DNA of 64,000 nucleotides. Origin: Deltaproteobacteria bacterium (lineage in GTDB: Bacteria; Myxococcota_A; Polyangia; Haliangiales; JADYYK01). Numbering within the stretch: position 1 is the stretch's first letter; each line of letters opens with the position of its first letter. Where the stretch lies: NCBI GenBank assembly GCA_020853705.1, contig JADYYK010000154.1:1-64000 (forward strand), given 5' to 3'. The notes beneath the pieces are model-generated. The model saw only the letters and a list, made by a program, of their open reading frames with translations. It was not told the DNA's origin and did not search any database. Both the position numbers and the translations under genes were made by a program. Positions 14,250 to 24,459 of this stretch are shown here, piece after piece.

Positions 14250-15308
14250 ATGGCCCCACGCAAGCCGTCGCGTCCGGTGCGCATCCACCTGCTGGTGTTT
14301 CCACGCTCGACGCCCATCGTGCCCGTCGGCCTGCTCGATCTCCTGCGCAAGGCCGGCGCGCTGGCCGAGGCCATGGGCCAGCCGAGGGCGGTCGAGGTCG
14401 CCCTGGTCGCGGCGGCGCGGCGACGGCGCGTGCGCACCGCCGGCGGCCTCGAGCTGACCTGCCACCACACCCTGGCCGACGCGCCGCGCGCCGACCATGT
14501 CGTGGTCTCGCCAGCGGATCCCGAGGTGCTCGACGAGGTGTCGCGAGAGCCGGCCACCACGCGCTTCCTGCGCCGCGCCCACGCCGCCGGGGCCACCCTG
14601 GCCAGCGTGTGCATCGGCGCCTTCACCCTGGCCCAGACCGGCCTGCTCGACGGCCGTCCGGTCGCCACCCACTGGGCCTTCCAGGGGCAGTTTCGCGCGC
14701 GCTTCCCGCGCGTCGAGCTGCGTCCCCAGGAGATCCTGGTCGACGCCGGGCGGCTGCTCAGCACCGGCGGTGCCACCTCGTTCCTCAACTTCGCGCTGTA
14801 TCTCATCGAGAGGCTGCACGACGCCGAGGTCGCGCGCGCCGCGGCCCGCATGTTCCTGATCGACGAGCGCAAGTCACCGCAGGGCGCCTACGCCATCTTC
14901 GCCGGCCAGAAGCAGCACGGCGACGAGGCCATCCTGCGCGCCCAGGAGCTGCTCGAGCACAGCGTGGCCGACGGCCTGGGGGTCGAGGCCATCGCGGCAC
15001 GGGTCGCCATGGCGAGACGGACCTTCATCCGTCGCTTCAAGGCCGCCACCGGCACCACCCCGCGCGACTATCAGCAGCGGGTCCGCATCGAGGCCGCCAA
15101 GCGTCGCCTGGAGGCCTCGCGCGCACGCGTCTCCGAGGTCGCCAGCGCGGTCGGCTACAGCGATCAGGTCGCGTTTCGCCGCCTGTTCCAGCGCCAGACC
15201 GGCCTGACCCCGACCGAGTACCGGCAGCGCTACGGGCAGGTTGCAAGTCCCCTGCTGGCCACCGCACCCGCCAGCGCGAGCAGTCGCCGCCGGCGCTCAA
15301 CCGCCTGA
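14250..15308 (+). CDS. GlxA family transcriptional regulator (DJ-1/PfpI + AraC helix-turn-helix)
   Basis: A 352-residue regulator. Residues 10-190 are a class I glutamine amidotransferase/DJ-1-like domain (RIHLLVFPRSTPIVPVGLLD; ATLASVCIGAFTLAQTGLLD, with Cys at the nucleophile elbow followed by Ile-Gly). Residues 235-340 are an AraC DNA-binding domain with two helix-turn-helices (IAARVAMARRTFIRRFK and VSEVASAVGYSDQVAFRRLF, ending TGLTPTEYRQRYG). This family regulates nitrogen-compound or aldehyde metabolism in other bacteria. TATGTT at 14238-14243 lies 6 bases before the ATG and no ribosome-binding site is visible, suggesting a leaderless message. Divergent from the VOC gene. Confidence 0.9.
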   Translation: MAPRKPSRPVRIHLLVFPRSTPIVPVGLLDLLRKAGALAEAMGQPRAVEVALVAAARRRRVRTAGGLELTCHHTLADAPRADHVVVSPADPEVLDEVSREPATTRFLRRAHAAGATLASVCIGAFTLAQTGLLDGRPVATHWAFQGQFRARFPRVELRPQEILVDAGRLLSTGGATSFLNFALYLIERLHDAEVARAAARMFLIDERKSPQGAYAIFAGQKQHGDEAILRAQELLEHSVADGLGVEAIAARVAMARRTFIRRFKAATGTTPRDYQQRVRIEAAKRRLEASRARVSEVASAVGYSDQVAFRRLFQRQTGLTPTEYRQRYGQVASPLLATAPASASSRRRRSTA

Positions 15309-15354
15309 AATTGCGCACGTCCGCCGAGGCACACTTCTTGGATCGTCCGGACGC

Positions 15355-16998
15355 ATGCGCCTCGCCAGCCGCCTGACCCGTCTGTCCGCCCTCGCTCTCG
15401 GTCTCGCCTACGCCTCGGCCAGCCTCGGCTGCGCGACCGACGACGGCGGCAGCGACGACCCCACCGGGGCGGCCGACGACTACGAGGTCATCCCCGACGG
15501 CAAGGTCGACAACTATCGCAGCTCCAACACCCAGGAGTTCTCGGCCACCGCCACCGCGGCGGTCGCCCTCGACGCCTCGTTCGCCAGCAAGAACGCCGAC
15601 GAGCGCCTGGCCGCCGCGCGCGAGCTGGTGTCGGCCAAGCTGCTGCAGATCGGCTGGTTCCTGAACCTGTGGGTCAGCGACAAGGAGCCCGAGGACGTCA
15701 ACAAGAGCTACGGCAGCTACCACGCCATGGCGCGCGCCAGCTCGGTCAAGGCGCTCGAGGTCAAGGCCACCGGGACCTTGACCTTCAGCTACAACTTCGA
15801 GGCCACCATCGCGGCGGGTGACGGCTTTCTGGCCAAGCTGCCAGGCCGCAGCGTCAGCGGCGGCGGCAAGATGGTCGATCTGAACATGGGCCTCATCGAC
15901 AACGCCACCCTGCTGGCCGGGACCTGGCAGTCGTCGTACGGCGTGCACTCGTGGGATCCCAGCACGGTGGCCCCCGACGAGCTCGAGATCTTGCCCGTGC
16001 TGGTCAAGCCGGCGCCGCGCTCGGCCAACGCCTTCCTGAACTACGCCGCGCTGTACGCCGACGGCAAGCTGACGGTGGGCGCCCAGTTCGGCTGGGACTA
16101 CAACGAGGGTCGCCAGGATCTGGCCAACGCGCGCCAGCTCTACGACGACCTCGTGCGCGCCGGCTTCACCTCGCCGGTCGCGAAGTATGACGACCTGAAG
16201 CTGGGCTCCGGCCCGCTGACGCGGACCTCGCTGGTCGGCGGCGACACCGTCGAGGTCGAGGTCACGCTGATCCACCCCGGCATGGTCGCCAGCGCGTCCG
16301 CCAACGCCGCCGAGCTGCGCGCCGCGCTGCTCGACCTGCTGGCCACCCGCGAGGTCATCCTGTTCAACGGCCACGCCGGCGTCTCGGGCCGCCTGCTGCC
16401 GGCCGACTTCAAGTCGGCCTCGGCGGGCAACATCCTGGCCAGCGAGTACCCCACGCTGCGCCTGCTGGCGGGCTACCAGCTGCTGCTCATCGAGGGCTGC
16501 CAGACCTACGCGACCTTCACCGACGGCTTCCGCAAGAACCCGCTCAAGCGCGGGCCGAACGGCGAGCTCGTCAACATGGACATCGTGACCTCGACCTCGT
16601 ACACGTGGACCAGCCAGGGCGCCGAGGCCATGGAGGCCATCCTGTGGCCGCTGGTCGGGCGCAGCGCGCGCAGCGCGGTCAAGGCGTCGACCTGGGATGA
16701 CGTCCTGCGCACGCTCAACGCCGCGCCCAACAACACCTCGTTCCTGGGCGTCAACGGCATCGACAACGATCCGCACGCGCACCCCTTCGCCAGGCCCGCC
16801 AACCTGGGCAAGAGCTGCACCACCACCACGCAGTGCGGCGGCGACGGCAACATGTGCATGCGCCCGACGCCGGGCGCCACCCGCAAGGTGTGCGGCACCG
16901 TGTGCCTCGATGACGCCGGCTGCGGCGCCGGCTATCGCTGCCAGCTGGTCGCCAACGCCGGCACGGTGGCCAGCCGCGGCGGCTGCATCAAGCGCTAG
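15355..16998 (+). CDS. Lipoprotein with caspase-like His/Cys pair and Cys-rich tail
   Basis: A 547-residue exported protein: signal and lipobox SASLGCATDDGG, then an acidic linker. The central region (about 330-400) contains EVILFNGHAGVSGRLLP and LRLLAGYQLLLIEGCQTYA. A His after a hydrophobic strand (about 338) and a Cys after the next core strand (about 381) are the arrangement of clan CD (caspase/gingipain-like) cysteine peptidases. The C-terminal region (about 480-547) has ten or so Cys in a dickkopf-like pattern (SCTTTTQCGGDGNMC, CLDDAGCGAGYRC) common in myxobacterial surface proteins. Peptidase activity is inferred from two residues and the strand context only. Monocistronic. Confidence 0.7.
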   Translation: MRLASRLTRLSALALGLAYASASLGCATDDGGSDDPTGAADDYEVIPDGKVDNYRSSNTQEFSATATAAVALDASFASKNADERLAAARELVSAKLLQIGWFLNLWVSDKEPEDVNKSYGSYHAMARASSVKALEVKATGTLTFSYNFEATIAAGDGFLAKLPGRSVSGGGKMVDLNMGLIDNATLLAGTWQSSYGVHSWDPSTVAPDELEILPVLVKPAPRSANAFLNYAALYADGKLTVGAQFGWDYNEGRQDLANARQLYDDLVRAGFTSPVAKYDDLKLGSGPLTRTSLVGGDTVEVEVTLIHPGMVASASANAAELRAALLDLLATREVILFNGHAGVSGRLLPADFKSASAGNILASEYPTLRLLAGYQLLLIEGCQTYATFTDGFRKNPLKRGPNGELVNMDIVTSTSYTWTSQGAEAMEAILWPLVGRSARSAVKASTWDDVLRTLNAAPNNTSFLGVNGIDNDPHAHPFARPANLGKSCTTTTQCGGDGNMCMRPTPGATRKVCGTVCLDDAGCGAGYRCQLVANAGTVASRGGCIKR

Positions 16999-17069
16999 CC
17001 GAGCGCACCCTGCGCTGGCGGCGCGCCGGCGCGGTGCCCTTTCGCAAGTCGTGCTTGATCGTCGTCAAC

Positions 17070-17103
17070 GTACAGTGTAAAAGAGAATCACTTTACACCG
17101 TAC
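17070..17103. promoter_or_regulatory. Palindromic operator upstream of the amidohydrolase-TetR operon
   Basis: GTACAGTGTAAA (17070-17081) and TTTACACCGTAC (17092-17103) are inverted repeats matching at 11 of 12 positions, separated by 10 bases. The site lies 21 bases before the amidohydrolase ATG and overlaps a possible promoter (TTGATC 17055-17060, 18-base gap, TAAAAG 17079-17084). The size and symmetry fit TetR-family operators, and the TetR gene is the second gene of the operon. Confidence 0.8.
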
Positions 17104-17124
17104 AAGAAGGCGAGGACGGCGCGC

Positions 17125-18932
<1,808 letters not shown>

Positions 18933-18936
<4 letters not shown>

Positions 18937-19676
18937 CCGCGCGCGCGGCCGGCCCGCGGCGCCCCACGGGCGCGGCCGGCCCGCGGCACGCCACGGGGGC
19001 AGCCGGCCCGGCCCGCCCGGCCCGCACGGCCCGCAGCGCGCCCCGCGCCCGCGCGCCGGTGGGGCTGTCGCACGACAAGATCGTGACCGCCGCGCTGCGC
19101 ATGATCGATCGCCACGGCCTTGCGGGCTTCTCGACCCGCAAGCTGGGAGCCGCGCTGCGCTGCGAGGCCATGGCGCTGTACTGGTACTTCCCCAGCAAGG
19201 AGGCCCTGCTCGACGCCGTGGTCGCGCGCCTGGTGGCCCCGCTGGGCGCGGCCGCCACGGCCGGCCCTGCCGGCCTCGACTGGCTGGAGGCGCTGCGCCG
19301 GGTCGCGCGCGCCTACCGTGACATCGCGCGCGAGCACCCGCACGCCTTCGCCCTGCTGGCCACGCGCCGCTTCGCCAGCGCGGGCGCTTACGGCTTCCTG
19401 GAGCAGCTGCTGGCGCTGGCCGAGCAGCACGGCGTGCCGCCGCGCACCGCCGCGCGCACCTACCGGGTGGTCAGCTCGTACTGCAACGGCTTCGCGCTCA
19501 ACGAGCTGGCCGGCGAGCGCGAGGCCGACGATCCCGGCATCGCCAAGCTGCGCAGCGGTTTCCCCCGCGTCGACGCGGCCTTCGCCTGGCTGGGCCCCGA
19601 GCACCTCGACGACACTTTCGAGCACGGCCTCGACCTTCTGCTGGGCGCCTTGCGCCCGGGCCGCACCGCGCGCTGA
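18933..19676 (+). CDS. TetR family repressor with repeat-rich N-terminal extension
   Basis: A 247-residue regulator. Residues 1-45 are an unusual basic, low-complexity arm with a nine-residue unit (AAGPRRPTG, AAGPRHATG, AAGPARPAR). The TetR helix-turn-helix follows (HDKIVTAALRMIDRHGLAGF, LGAALRCEAMALYWYFPSKE), then a helical ligand-binding domain. Its ATG overlaps the stop of the amidohydrolase gene. Autoregulation through the 34-bp palindrome upstream of the operon is the simplest model. The inducer is unknown; an N-acyl or acyl-CoA-like compound would fit the amidohydrolase partner. Confidence 0.88.
18940..19020. repeat. 27-bp tandem repeat in the TetR gene
   Basis: About 2.5 copies of a 27-bp unit beginning GCGGCCGGCCCGCGG encode a nine-residue repeat (AAGPR.xTG) at the N-terminus of the TetR protein. 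In frame, so copy number changes arm length only. Confidence 0.8.
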
Positions 19677-19753
19677 GCGGGCCAGTTGCGCCGGGCGCCG
19701 CGCCGGGGGCAAGATCGCGGCCCGGGGGTGCGTTGCGTGGTGGAGCGCTGGGC

Positions 19754-21649
19754 GTGAGCAGGGCCGAGACGACGCTGGGCGAGCTCGACGAGCTGTGGCG
19801 AACCCTCGCCGAGCACTCGCCCGATCACATCATGCTGCTCGATCCGCTCGGGCACATCCTGTACATCAACCGCACCGTGCCCGACCTGTCGCCCGACCGG
19901 GTGCTCGGGCGCGACCACCTGGAGTTCCTGCCGCCCGCGCCGCGCGCCGCCTCGCGCGCGGCGCTCCTGCGCGTGGTCGAGCGCCGCGCGCCGACCACGT
20001 TCCAGACCGAGTACCACACCGCCACCGGCGAGGTGCGCCACTTCGACGTGCGCCTGGGTCCAGTGCTGCAGGGCGGCGTCCTCAAGGCCGTCATCTCCAG
20101 CTCGACCGACGTCACCGACCGCGTCCGCGTCGCCGAGGCGCTGCGTCAGACCGCCGAGGTCCACCGGCTGACCTTCGAGCACTCACCTTTCGGCATCTGC
20201 CACTTCGATCGCCACGGCGTGGTCACCGCCTGCAACCAGGCCCTGGCCCGCATCCTGGGCGCGCCCGCGGAGCGCGTGATCGGGGTCGACATGCAGCGCG
20301 CCATGACCAACCCGGCGCAGCAGGCCGCGCTGCAGGAGGCGCTGGCGGGCCGGGTCGGCCACTTCGAGGGCCCCTATCGCTCGGTCACCGGCGACCGGCA
20401 CAGCTTCCTGCGCACCGCGTACATCCCGCTGCTCGGCCCCGATGGTCGTCCCGCCGGGGGCATCTCCTGTGTCGAGGTTCTGACCGAGCTGCGCGAGCGC
20501 GAGGCGCAGCTCGCCAGCGCGCAGCGGCTGGAGTCGCTGGGCCTGCTGGCGGGCGGGCTGGCGCACGACTTCAACAACCTGCTCACGCCGGTGCTCTTGT
20601 CGACCGAGCTCATGGTGCAGCGCTCCGCCGGCACCTCGGCGGAGCCGGCCCTGGTCGCCATCCGCAAGGCCGTCGAGCGCGCCGGCCTGCTGACCAACCA
20701 GTTGCTCGCCTTCAGCCGCCACCAGGTGCTCGATCTCGAGCGCGTCGAGCTCGGCGCGCAGCTGCTGGCCTGCCAGCCGCTGCTGCGCCGCCTGCTGCGC
20801 GAGGACATCGAGCTCGACCTCGATCTCGACCCAGGCGACGACGCCTGGATCATGGCCGACACCGCGCGCCTCGAGCAGGCCCTGCTCAACCTGGCGGCCA
20901 ACGCCCAGGAGGCCATGCCCAGGGGCGGCACCCTGCACCTGGCGTTGCGCCACGACCCCACGGTGGCCTCGCGCCAGCCCGGCGGGAGCGCCAGCCCGCT
21001 GGGCTGGAGCATCTTGACCGTGAGCGACACCGGCTGCGGCATGGACGAGGCCACGGTGGCGCGCGTGTTCGAGCCCTTCTTCTCCAGCAAGCAGCGCAGC
21101 CGCGGCACCGGCCTGGGCCTGGCCACCGTGCACGGCATCGTGCGCCAGCACGGCGGCTGGATCGAGGTGCACAGCGCGCCGGGCCAGGGCGCGAGCTTCG
21201 TCATCGGCCTGCCCGCGCTGGCCGCGCCGCAGCCCTCGCCCTCGGCGCCGCCCCGCCCGCAGCCGGTGTTTCGCGGCGGCAGCGAGACCATCCTGGTGGT
21301 CGAGGACGATCCCGACGTGCGCCTGCTGACCACCGAGATCCTGGAGGGGCTGGGCTACCAGGTGATGAACGCCGGCGGCGCGCGCGAGGCCCTGGGCCGC
21401 CTGGCCAGCTTCACCGGCGACATCCACCTGCTGGTGTCCGACGTGGTCATGCCGGGCATGAGCGGCCCGGTCCTGTTCGAGACCCTGGCCAGCACGCGGC
21501 CCAGCCTCAAGGTGCTGTTCATCTCCGGCTACGCCGACGGGCTGACGCCACCGCCGCCGCCGCACCGCTACCACTTCCTGCCCAAACCCTACGACGTCTC
21601 CGGCCTGGCGCGCACCGTGCGCGAGGCGCTCGACGCCCGCGGCCCCTGA
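19754..21649 (+). CDS. Hybrid histidine kinase: PAS-PAS-HisKA-HATPase-receiver
   Basis: A 631-residue soluble sensor kinase without transmembrane segments. Two PAS domains (about 10-130 and 140-255: HSPDHIMLLDPLGHILYIN; HSPFGICHFDRHGVVTACN) precede a phospho-acceptor helix with H-box GGLAHDFNNLL (His about 271). Then come the N box (NLAANAQEAM), G1 (VSDTGCGMD), F box (FEPFFSS) and G2 (GTGLGLATVHG). A receiver domain ends the protein (ILVVEDDPDVRLL; phospho-Asp in LVSDVVMPGMSG, about 562; Lys in FLPKPYD). The GTG at 19754 has GGAG eight bases upstream; an in-frame TTG seven codons earlier is less likely. No separate output regulator lies nearby, so its target is unknown. Confidence 0.92.
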   Translation: MSRAETTLGELDELWRTLAEHSPDHIMLLDPLGHILYINRTVPDLSPDRVLGRDHLEFLPPAPRAASRAALLRVVERRAPTTFQTEYHTATGEVRHFDVRLGPVLQGGVLKAVISSSTDVTDRVRVAEALRQTAEVHRLTFEHSPFGICHFDRHGVVTACNQALARILGAPAERVIGVDMQRAMTNPAQQAALQEALAGRVGHFEGPYRSVTGDRHSFLRTAYIPLLGPDGRPAGGISCVEVLTELREREAQLASAQRLESLGLLAGGLAHDFNNLLTPVLLSTELMVQRSAGTSAEPALVAIRKAVERAGLLTNQLLAFSRHQVLDLERVELGAQLLACQPLLRRLLREDIELDLDLDPGDDAWIMADTARLEQALLNLAANAQEAMPRGGTLHLALRHDPTVASRQPGGSASPLGWSILTVSDTGCGMDEATVARVFEPFFSSKQRSRGTGLGLATVHGIVRQHGGWIEVHSAPGQGASFVIGLPALAAPQPSPSAPPRPQPVFRGGSETILVVEDDPDVRLLTTEILEGLGYQVMNAGGAREALGRLASFTGDIHLLVSDVVMPGMSGPVLFETLASTRPSLKVLFISGYADGLTPPPPPHRYHFLPKPYDVSGLARTVREALDARGP

Positions 21650-21757
21650 GCCAGGGCCCCGTGCGCCAGCGGCCCGGTGCGCCAGCGCACGACGCCGGGC
21701 CTCGGCACCGCGACGAGGCGGGGACCCTTGGCCTGCGGCCGAGGGCGAGCTCCAGCG

Positions 21758-21788
21758 CAACCCCGCCGACAGTGCATTGCCGGGGTTG
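21758..21788. promoter_or_regulatory. Inverted repeat upstream of the Ser/Thr kinase gene
   Basis: CAACCCCG (21758-21765) and CGGGGTTG (21781-21788) form a perfect 8-bp stem with a 15-base loop, 23 bases before the kinase GTG. There is no T-run, so it is either an operator or a hairpin ending the upstream kinase transcript. Confidence 0.45.
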
Positions 21789-21811
21789 GGCTCGAGCGAT
21801 ACCATCGTCGC

Positions 21812-22786
21812 GTGAGCGGGGACAGCGGGAGCGACCAGGCGATGGCGGCTGCGCAGTCTGCCGCCACGCCCGACGCGCTGGCCCTCGGCGCCGCCCTGGG
21901 TGGTCGTTACATCGTCGACAAGTGCATCGGTCACGGTGGCATGGGCGTGGTCTATGCCGCCCGCGATCGCGTGCTCGAGCGGCCAGTCGCCATCAAGGTC
22001 CTGCGCCCCGAATTCCGGCGCGACGACGCGCTGGTGACTCGGTTTCTCAACGAGGCGCGGATCGTCGCGAGCCTGTTCACCAACCCCAACATCGTCAGCA
22101 TCTATGACCTCGGTCGGACGGACGCGGGGGACTCGTATCTCGTGATGGAGCTGCTGCGGGGTAAGAGCCTGCGTGAAGGCATCGACCCCGGATCGCACAT
22201 GCGGCCCTCGCGGACCTGGGTTCTCGAGGTGGTTGCGCAGATCGCTGGAGCGCTCGCCGACGCCCACAAGCTGGGAGTCGCGCATCGCGATCTCAAGCCC
22301 GAGAACGTGTTCGTGCTCGACACGCACATGCGGATCGTCAAGGTCCTCGACTTCGGTCTTGCGGTCTCGGCCAGCGCTCCGCTCGCCGATCTGTACAAGA
22401 CGCGCCCCGGTGACCTGATCGGGACGCCGATGTACATGTCACCCGAGTCGATCCGCGGCGAGTCGGTCGGCGCGCCTGCGGATCTCTACGCGCTCGGCAT
22501 CCTGCTCTACGAGCTGGCCAGCAATGGCCAGGTGCCGTATGACGCCCGCACGCTCGGCCAGTGGATGCGTGCGCACGAGCTCGATGCTCCGCGCCCGCTC
22601 CCGGAGACTCATCCATCCGGCCAGCCGTACGCACCCTACCCACAACGGTTCCACGACCTGCTAGCGAAGCTGCTCTCGAAAGATCCTGGCCAGCGCCCGG
22701 GTGCGTGGCAGGTGTACTGCGAGCTTCGCATGGTGGCCGAGGAGATCGACGCCGCCTACCATGTAGACGTCGCGCGCCGGGGGTGA
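21812..22786 (+). CDS. Serine/threonine protein kinase (Hanks type)
   Basis: A 324-residue cytoplasmic kinase from a GTG start. Motifs in order: Gly loop IGHGGMGVVY, Lys in PVAIKVLRPEF (about 60), catalytic loop AHRDLKPENV (about 158), DFGLAV (about 180), activation end GTPMYMSPESIRG, and DLYALGILLYELASNG. It stops soon after the kinase domain, with no transmembrane or sensor module, so it probably works in trans with partners. TACCAT lies 6 bases before the GTG. Base composition and codon choice look slightly less GC-extreme than the neighbours (frequent GAT, CGT, TCG), shared with the next gene; this may indicate a different history. Myxobacteria carry many such kinases. Confidence 0.92.
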   Translation: MSGDSGSDQAMAAAQSAATPDALALGAALGGRYIVDKCIGHGGMGVVYAARDRVLERPVAIKVLRPEFRRDDALVTRFLNEARIVASLFTNPNIVSIYDLGRTDAGDSYLVMELLRGKSLREGIDPGSHMRPSRTWVLEVVAQIAGALADAHKLGVAHRDLKPENVFVLDTHMRIVKVLDFGLAVSASAPLADLYKTRPGDLIGTPMYMSPESIRGESVGAPADLYALGILLYELASNGQVPYDARTLGQWMRAHELDAPRPLPETHPSGQPYAPYPQRFHDLLAKLLSKDPGQRPGAWQVYCELRMVAEEIDAAYHVDVARRG

Positions 22787-22872
22787 GCGCGGGCGGCGGT
22801 GGCTCGGTTGGCGACTCGTCGCGCGGGTTCAGATGCTCGACGAGGGCTCCACGGTGCCCGCGAAGTGGGCCC

Positions 22873-23364
22873 TCATTTCATGGCGAAGGACTTGTTGATG
22901 GGCTCGGGCTCGGCCTCGGCGTCGGTCGGGCCTTCCGGGTCGAGCGTCGCCGCGACCGCCGCCTGCGGCTCATCGTGATCGGTGACAGCGAAGGCCTGGA
23001 TCTGCCAGTTCATGCTGTCGACCCAGCGCAGCGCCTGAGCCTCTTGTTCGAGCGGGACCCACCCGGCGACGAGGTCCTCGGGAGACGCTGAATACCTCGA
23101 CGAGTCGAACTGCCGGAACAAGACGAACACCATCGTCTCGTGACCGGGGCGCGAGAGCTTTCTCAGCATGTACCGCGAGTCAGGTGACAGCTCCCCGCTG
23201 AACGGGAACCCGTCGATGACGTGGAAGATCGGATGCAGCAGGGAGACCCCGACGACACCGAGGTAGCGAGCGTCGGCGGTCTCCCGGACGGCCTCGATGC
23301 GCAGGGACTCGATCGGCCCGTGCTCGGCCAGGCTCGTCAGCGTCGCGTCGGTGGCTTCAGGCAT
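22873..23364 (-). CDS. Hypothetical protein (163 residues)
   Basis: Not recognised. The protein begins MPEATDATLTSLAEHGPIES and is soluble and acidic at the C-terminus (TLDPEGPTDAEAEPEPINKS). The middle has mixed alpha/beta character with several aromatics (RYLGVVGVSLLHPIFHVIDGFPFSG, then a second strand-rich stretch ending in FRQFDSSRY). It is convergent with the Ser/Thr kinase and shares its slightly lower GC. A weak CATGAT element sits 8 bases before the ATG. It could be a kinase substrate or partner by position only. Confidence 0.6.
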   Translation of the reverse strand: MPEATDATLTSLAEHGPIESLRIEAVRETADARYLGVVGVSLLHPIFHVIDGFPFSGELSPDSRYMLRKLSRPGHETMVFVLFRQFDSSRYSASPEDLVAGWVPLEQEAQALRWVDSMNWQIQAFAVTDHDEPQAAVAATLDPEGPTDAEAEPEPINKSFAMK

Positions 23365-23472
23365 CGAGCGGCATCATGCCCTGTTCGCGTGCGCTTCCCC
23401 AGGGGTGGCGGACGGCCATGATCGGTGTGGACGGGCCGGCACGGCTCGCATAGCTTGATCGCGCCGGCGTCC

Positions 23473-24138
23473 ATGGCCGACCTCCCCACAGCCCCCGATG
23501 GACCGGTGTCGGCGCCCGCGAGCTCGGCGGCCGAGCGCGCGCTGGTGGCGCGGCTGCTGGCCGGCGACGAGGCCGCGTTCGTCGAGCTGGTCGGGCGCCA
23601 TCATGCGCCGCTGCGCCGGCTGGCGCGGGTGTTCGTGAGCAGCGACGCCTCGGCCGAGGAGCTGGTGCAGGAGACCTGGGTCGCGGTGCTCGATGGGCTG
23701 CGCGGGTTCGAGGCGCGGGCCTCGCTCAAGACCTGGATCTTCCGCATCCTGGTCAACCGGGCCAAGACCCGGCGCGAGCGCGAGGCGCGCACCACGCCGC
23801 TGTCGGCGCTGGCTCCCGATGCAGGCGCTGGCGACGATGATTCCGGCCCCGCGGTCGACCCGGCGCGCTTCGACGAGCGCGGACGCTGGACCGCGCCGCC
23901 GCAGCACGGCTCGCCCGAGCAGGCGCTGCTCGACGGCGAGACCCGGGCCCGCCTGGCCGAGGCGGTGGCTGCCCTGCCCGAGCGCCAGCGCGCCCTCGTG
24001 GTCCTGCGTGACATCGACGGCCTGACCGCGGAGGAGGCCTGTAATGTTCTGGGCCTGTCCGAGTCCAATCAACGCGTGCTCCTGCACCGGGCCCGGTCCC
24101 GGCTGCGCGCCGAGCTCGAGCAGTGGATGAAACGCTGA
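23473..24138 (+). CDS. ECF RNA polymerase sigma factor
   Basis: A 221-residue sigma70-family factor of the extracytoplasmic-function group. Region 2 runs over about residues 25-95 (LLAGDEAAFVELVGRHHAPL; SAEELVQETWVAVLDGLRGF; LKTWIFRILVNRAKTRRERE). After a 50-residue acidic linker comes region 4 (AVAALPERQRALVVLRDIDG; EACNVLGLSESNQRVLLHRA). No extra C-terminal domain is present. The stop overlaps the start of the zinc-finger anti-sigma gene (TGATG), the standard pairing, and a cytochrome-type lipoprotein follows as likely target or effector. Confidence 0.93.
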   Translation: MADLPTAPDGPVSAPASSAAERALVARLLAGDEAAFVELVGRHHAPLRRLARVFVSSDASAEELVQETWVAVLDGLRGFEARASLKTWIFRILVNRAKTRREREARTTPLSALAPDAGAGDDDSGPAVDPARFDERGRWTAPPQHGSPEQALLDGETRARLAEAVAALPERQRALVVLRDIDGLTAEEACNVLGLSESNQRVLLHRARSRLRAELEQWMKR

Positions 24139-24380
24139 TGCTGACCTGCCGCGAGATCACCGAGCTCGTGACCGACTATCTCGAGGGCAACCTCGGGCTG
24201 GCCGATCGGCTGCGCTTCCAGCTGCACCTCGGGATGTGCCGCCACTGCCGCGCCTACCTGCGCCAGCTGCGCGCGACCATCGCCGCCATGAAGAAGCTGT
24301 CGCAGCCCGCGCCGGACGAGGCCATGCCCACCGACGTCCAGGCCGAGCTCCTGAAGCGCTTTCGCAACTGGAAGTCCTGA
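24138..24380 (+). CDS. Zinc-finger (ZAS) anti-sigma factor
   Basis: An 80-residue protein with an H-x3-C-x2-C motif (LHLGMCRHC, about residues 31-38) plus an upstream Cys (MLTCREITE), the hallmark of ZAS/zf-HC2 anti-sigma factors. There is no transmembrane segment, so this is a soluble, possibly redox- or metal-responsive anti-sigma. It starts by TGATG overlap with the sigma gene; a GTG 15 bases upstream is also in frame. It should hold the adjacent ECF sigma inactive until zinc is released or the cysteines are oxidised. Confidence 0.88.
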   Translation: MLTCREITELVTDYLEGNLGLADRLRFQLHLGMCRHCRAYLRQLRATIAAMKKLSQPAPDEAMPTDVQAELLKRFRNWKS

Positions 24381-24417
24381 GCGTAACGTCCGGCCGTCTG
24401 CCCAGTCCATGTAGCGC

Positions 24418-24436
24418 GGCTCGACGTCGTCGAGCC
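24418..24436. promoter_or_regulatory. Perfect 9-bp inverted repeat before the P460-like gene
   Basis: GGCTCGACG and CGTCGAGCC flank a single central T. It lies 23 bases before the ATG of the cytochrome P460-like gene and 37 bases after the anti-sigma stop. It may act as an operator, or as an RNA hairpin separating the genes. Confidence 0.6.
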
Positions 24437-24459
24437 TGGCGAGACAACGGGAGGCAGCG

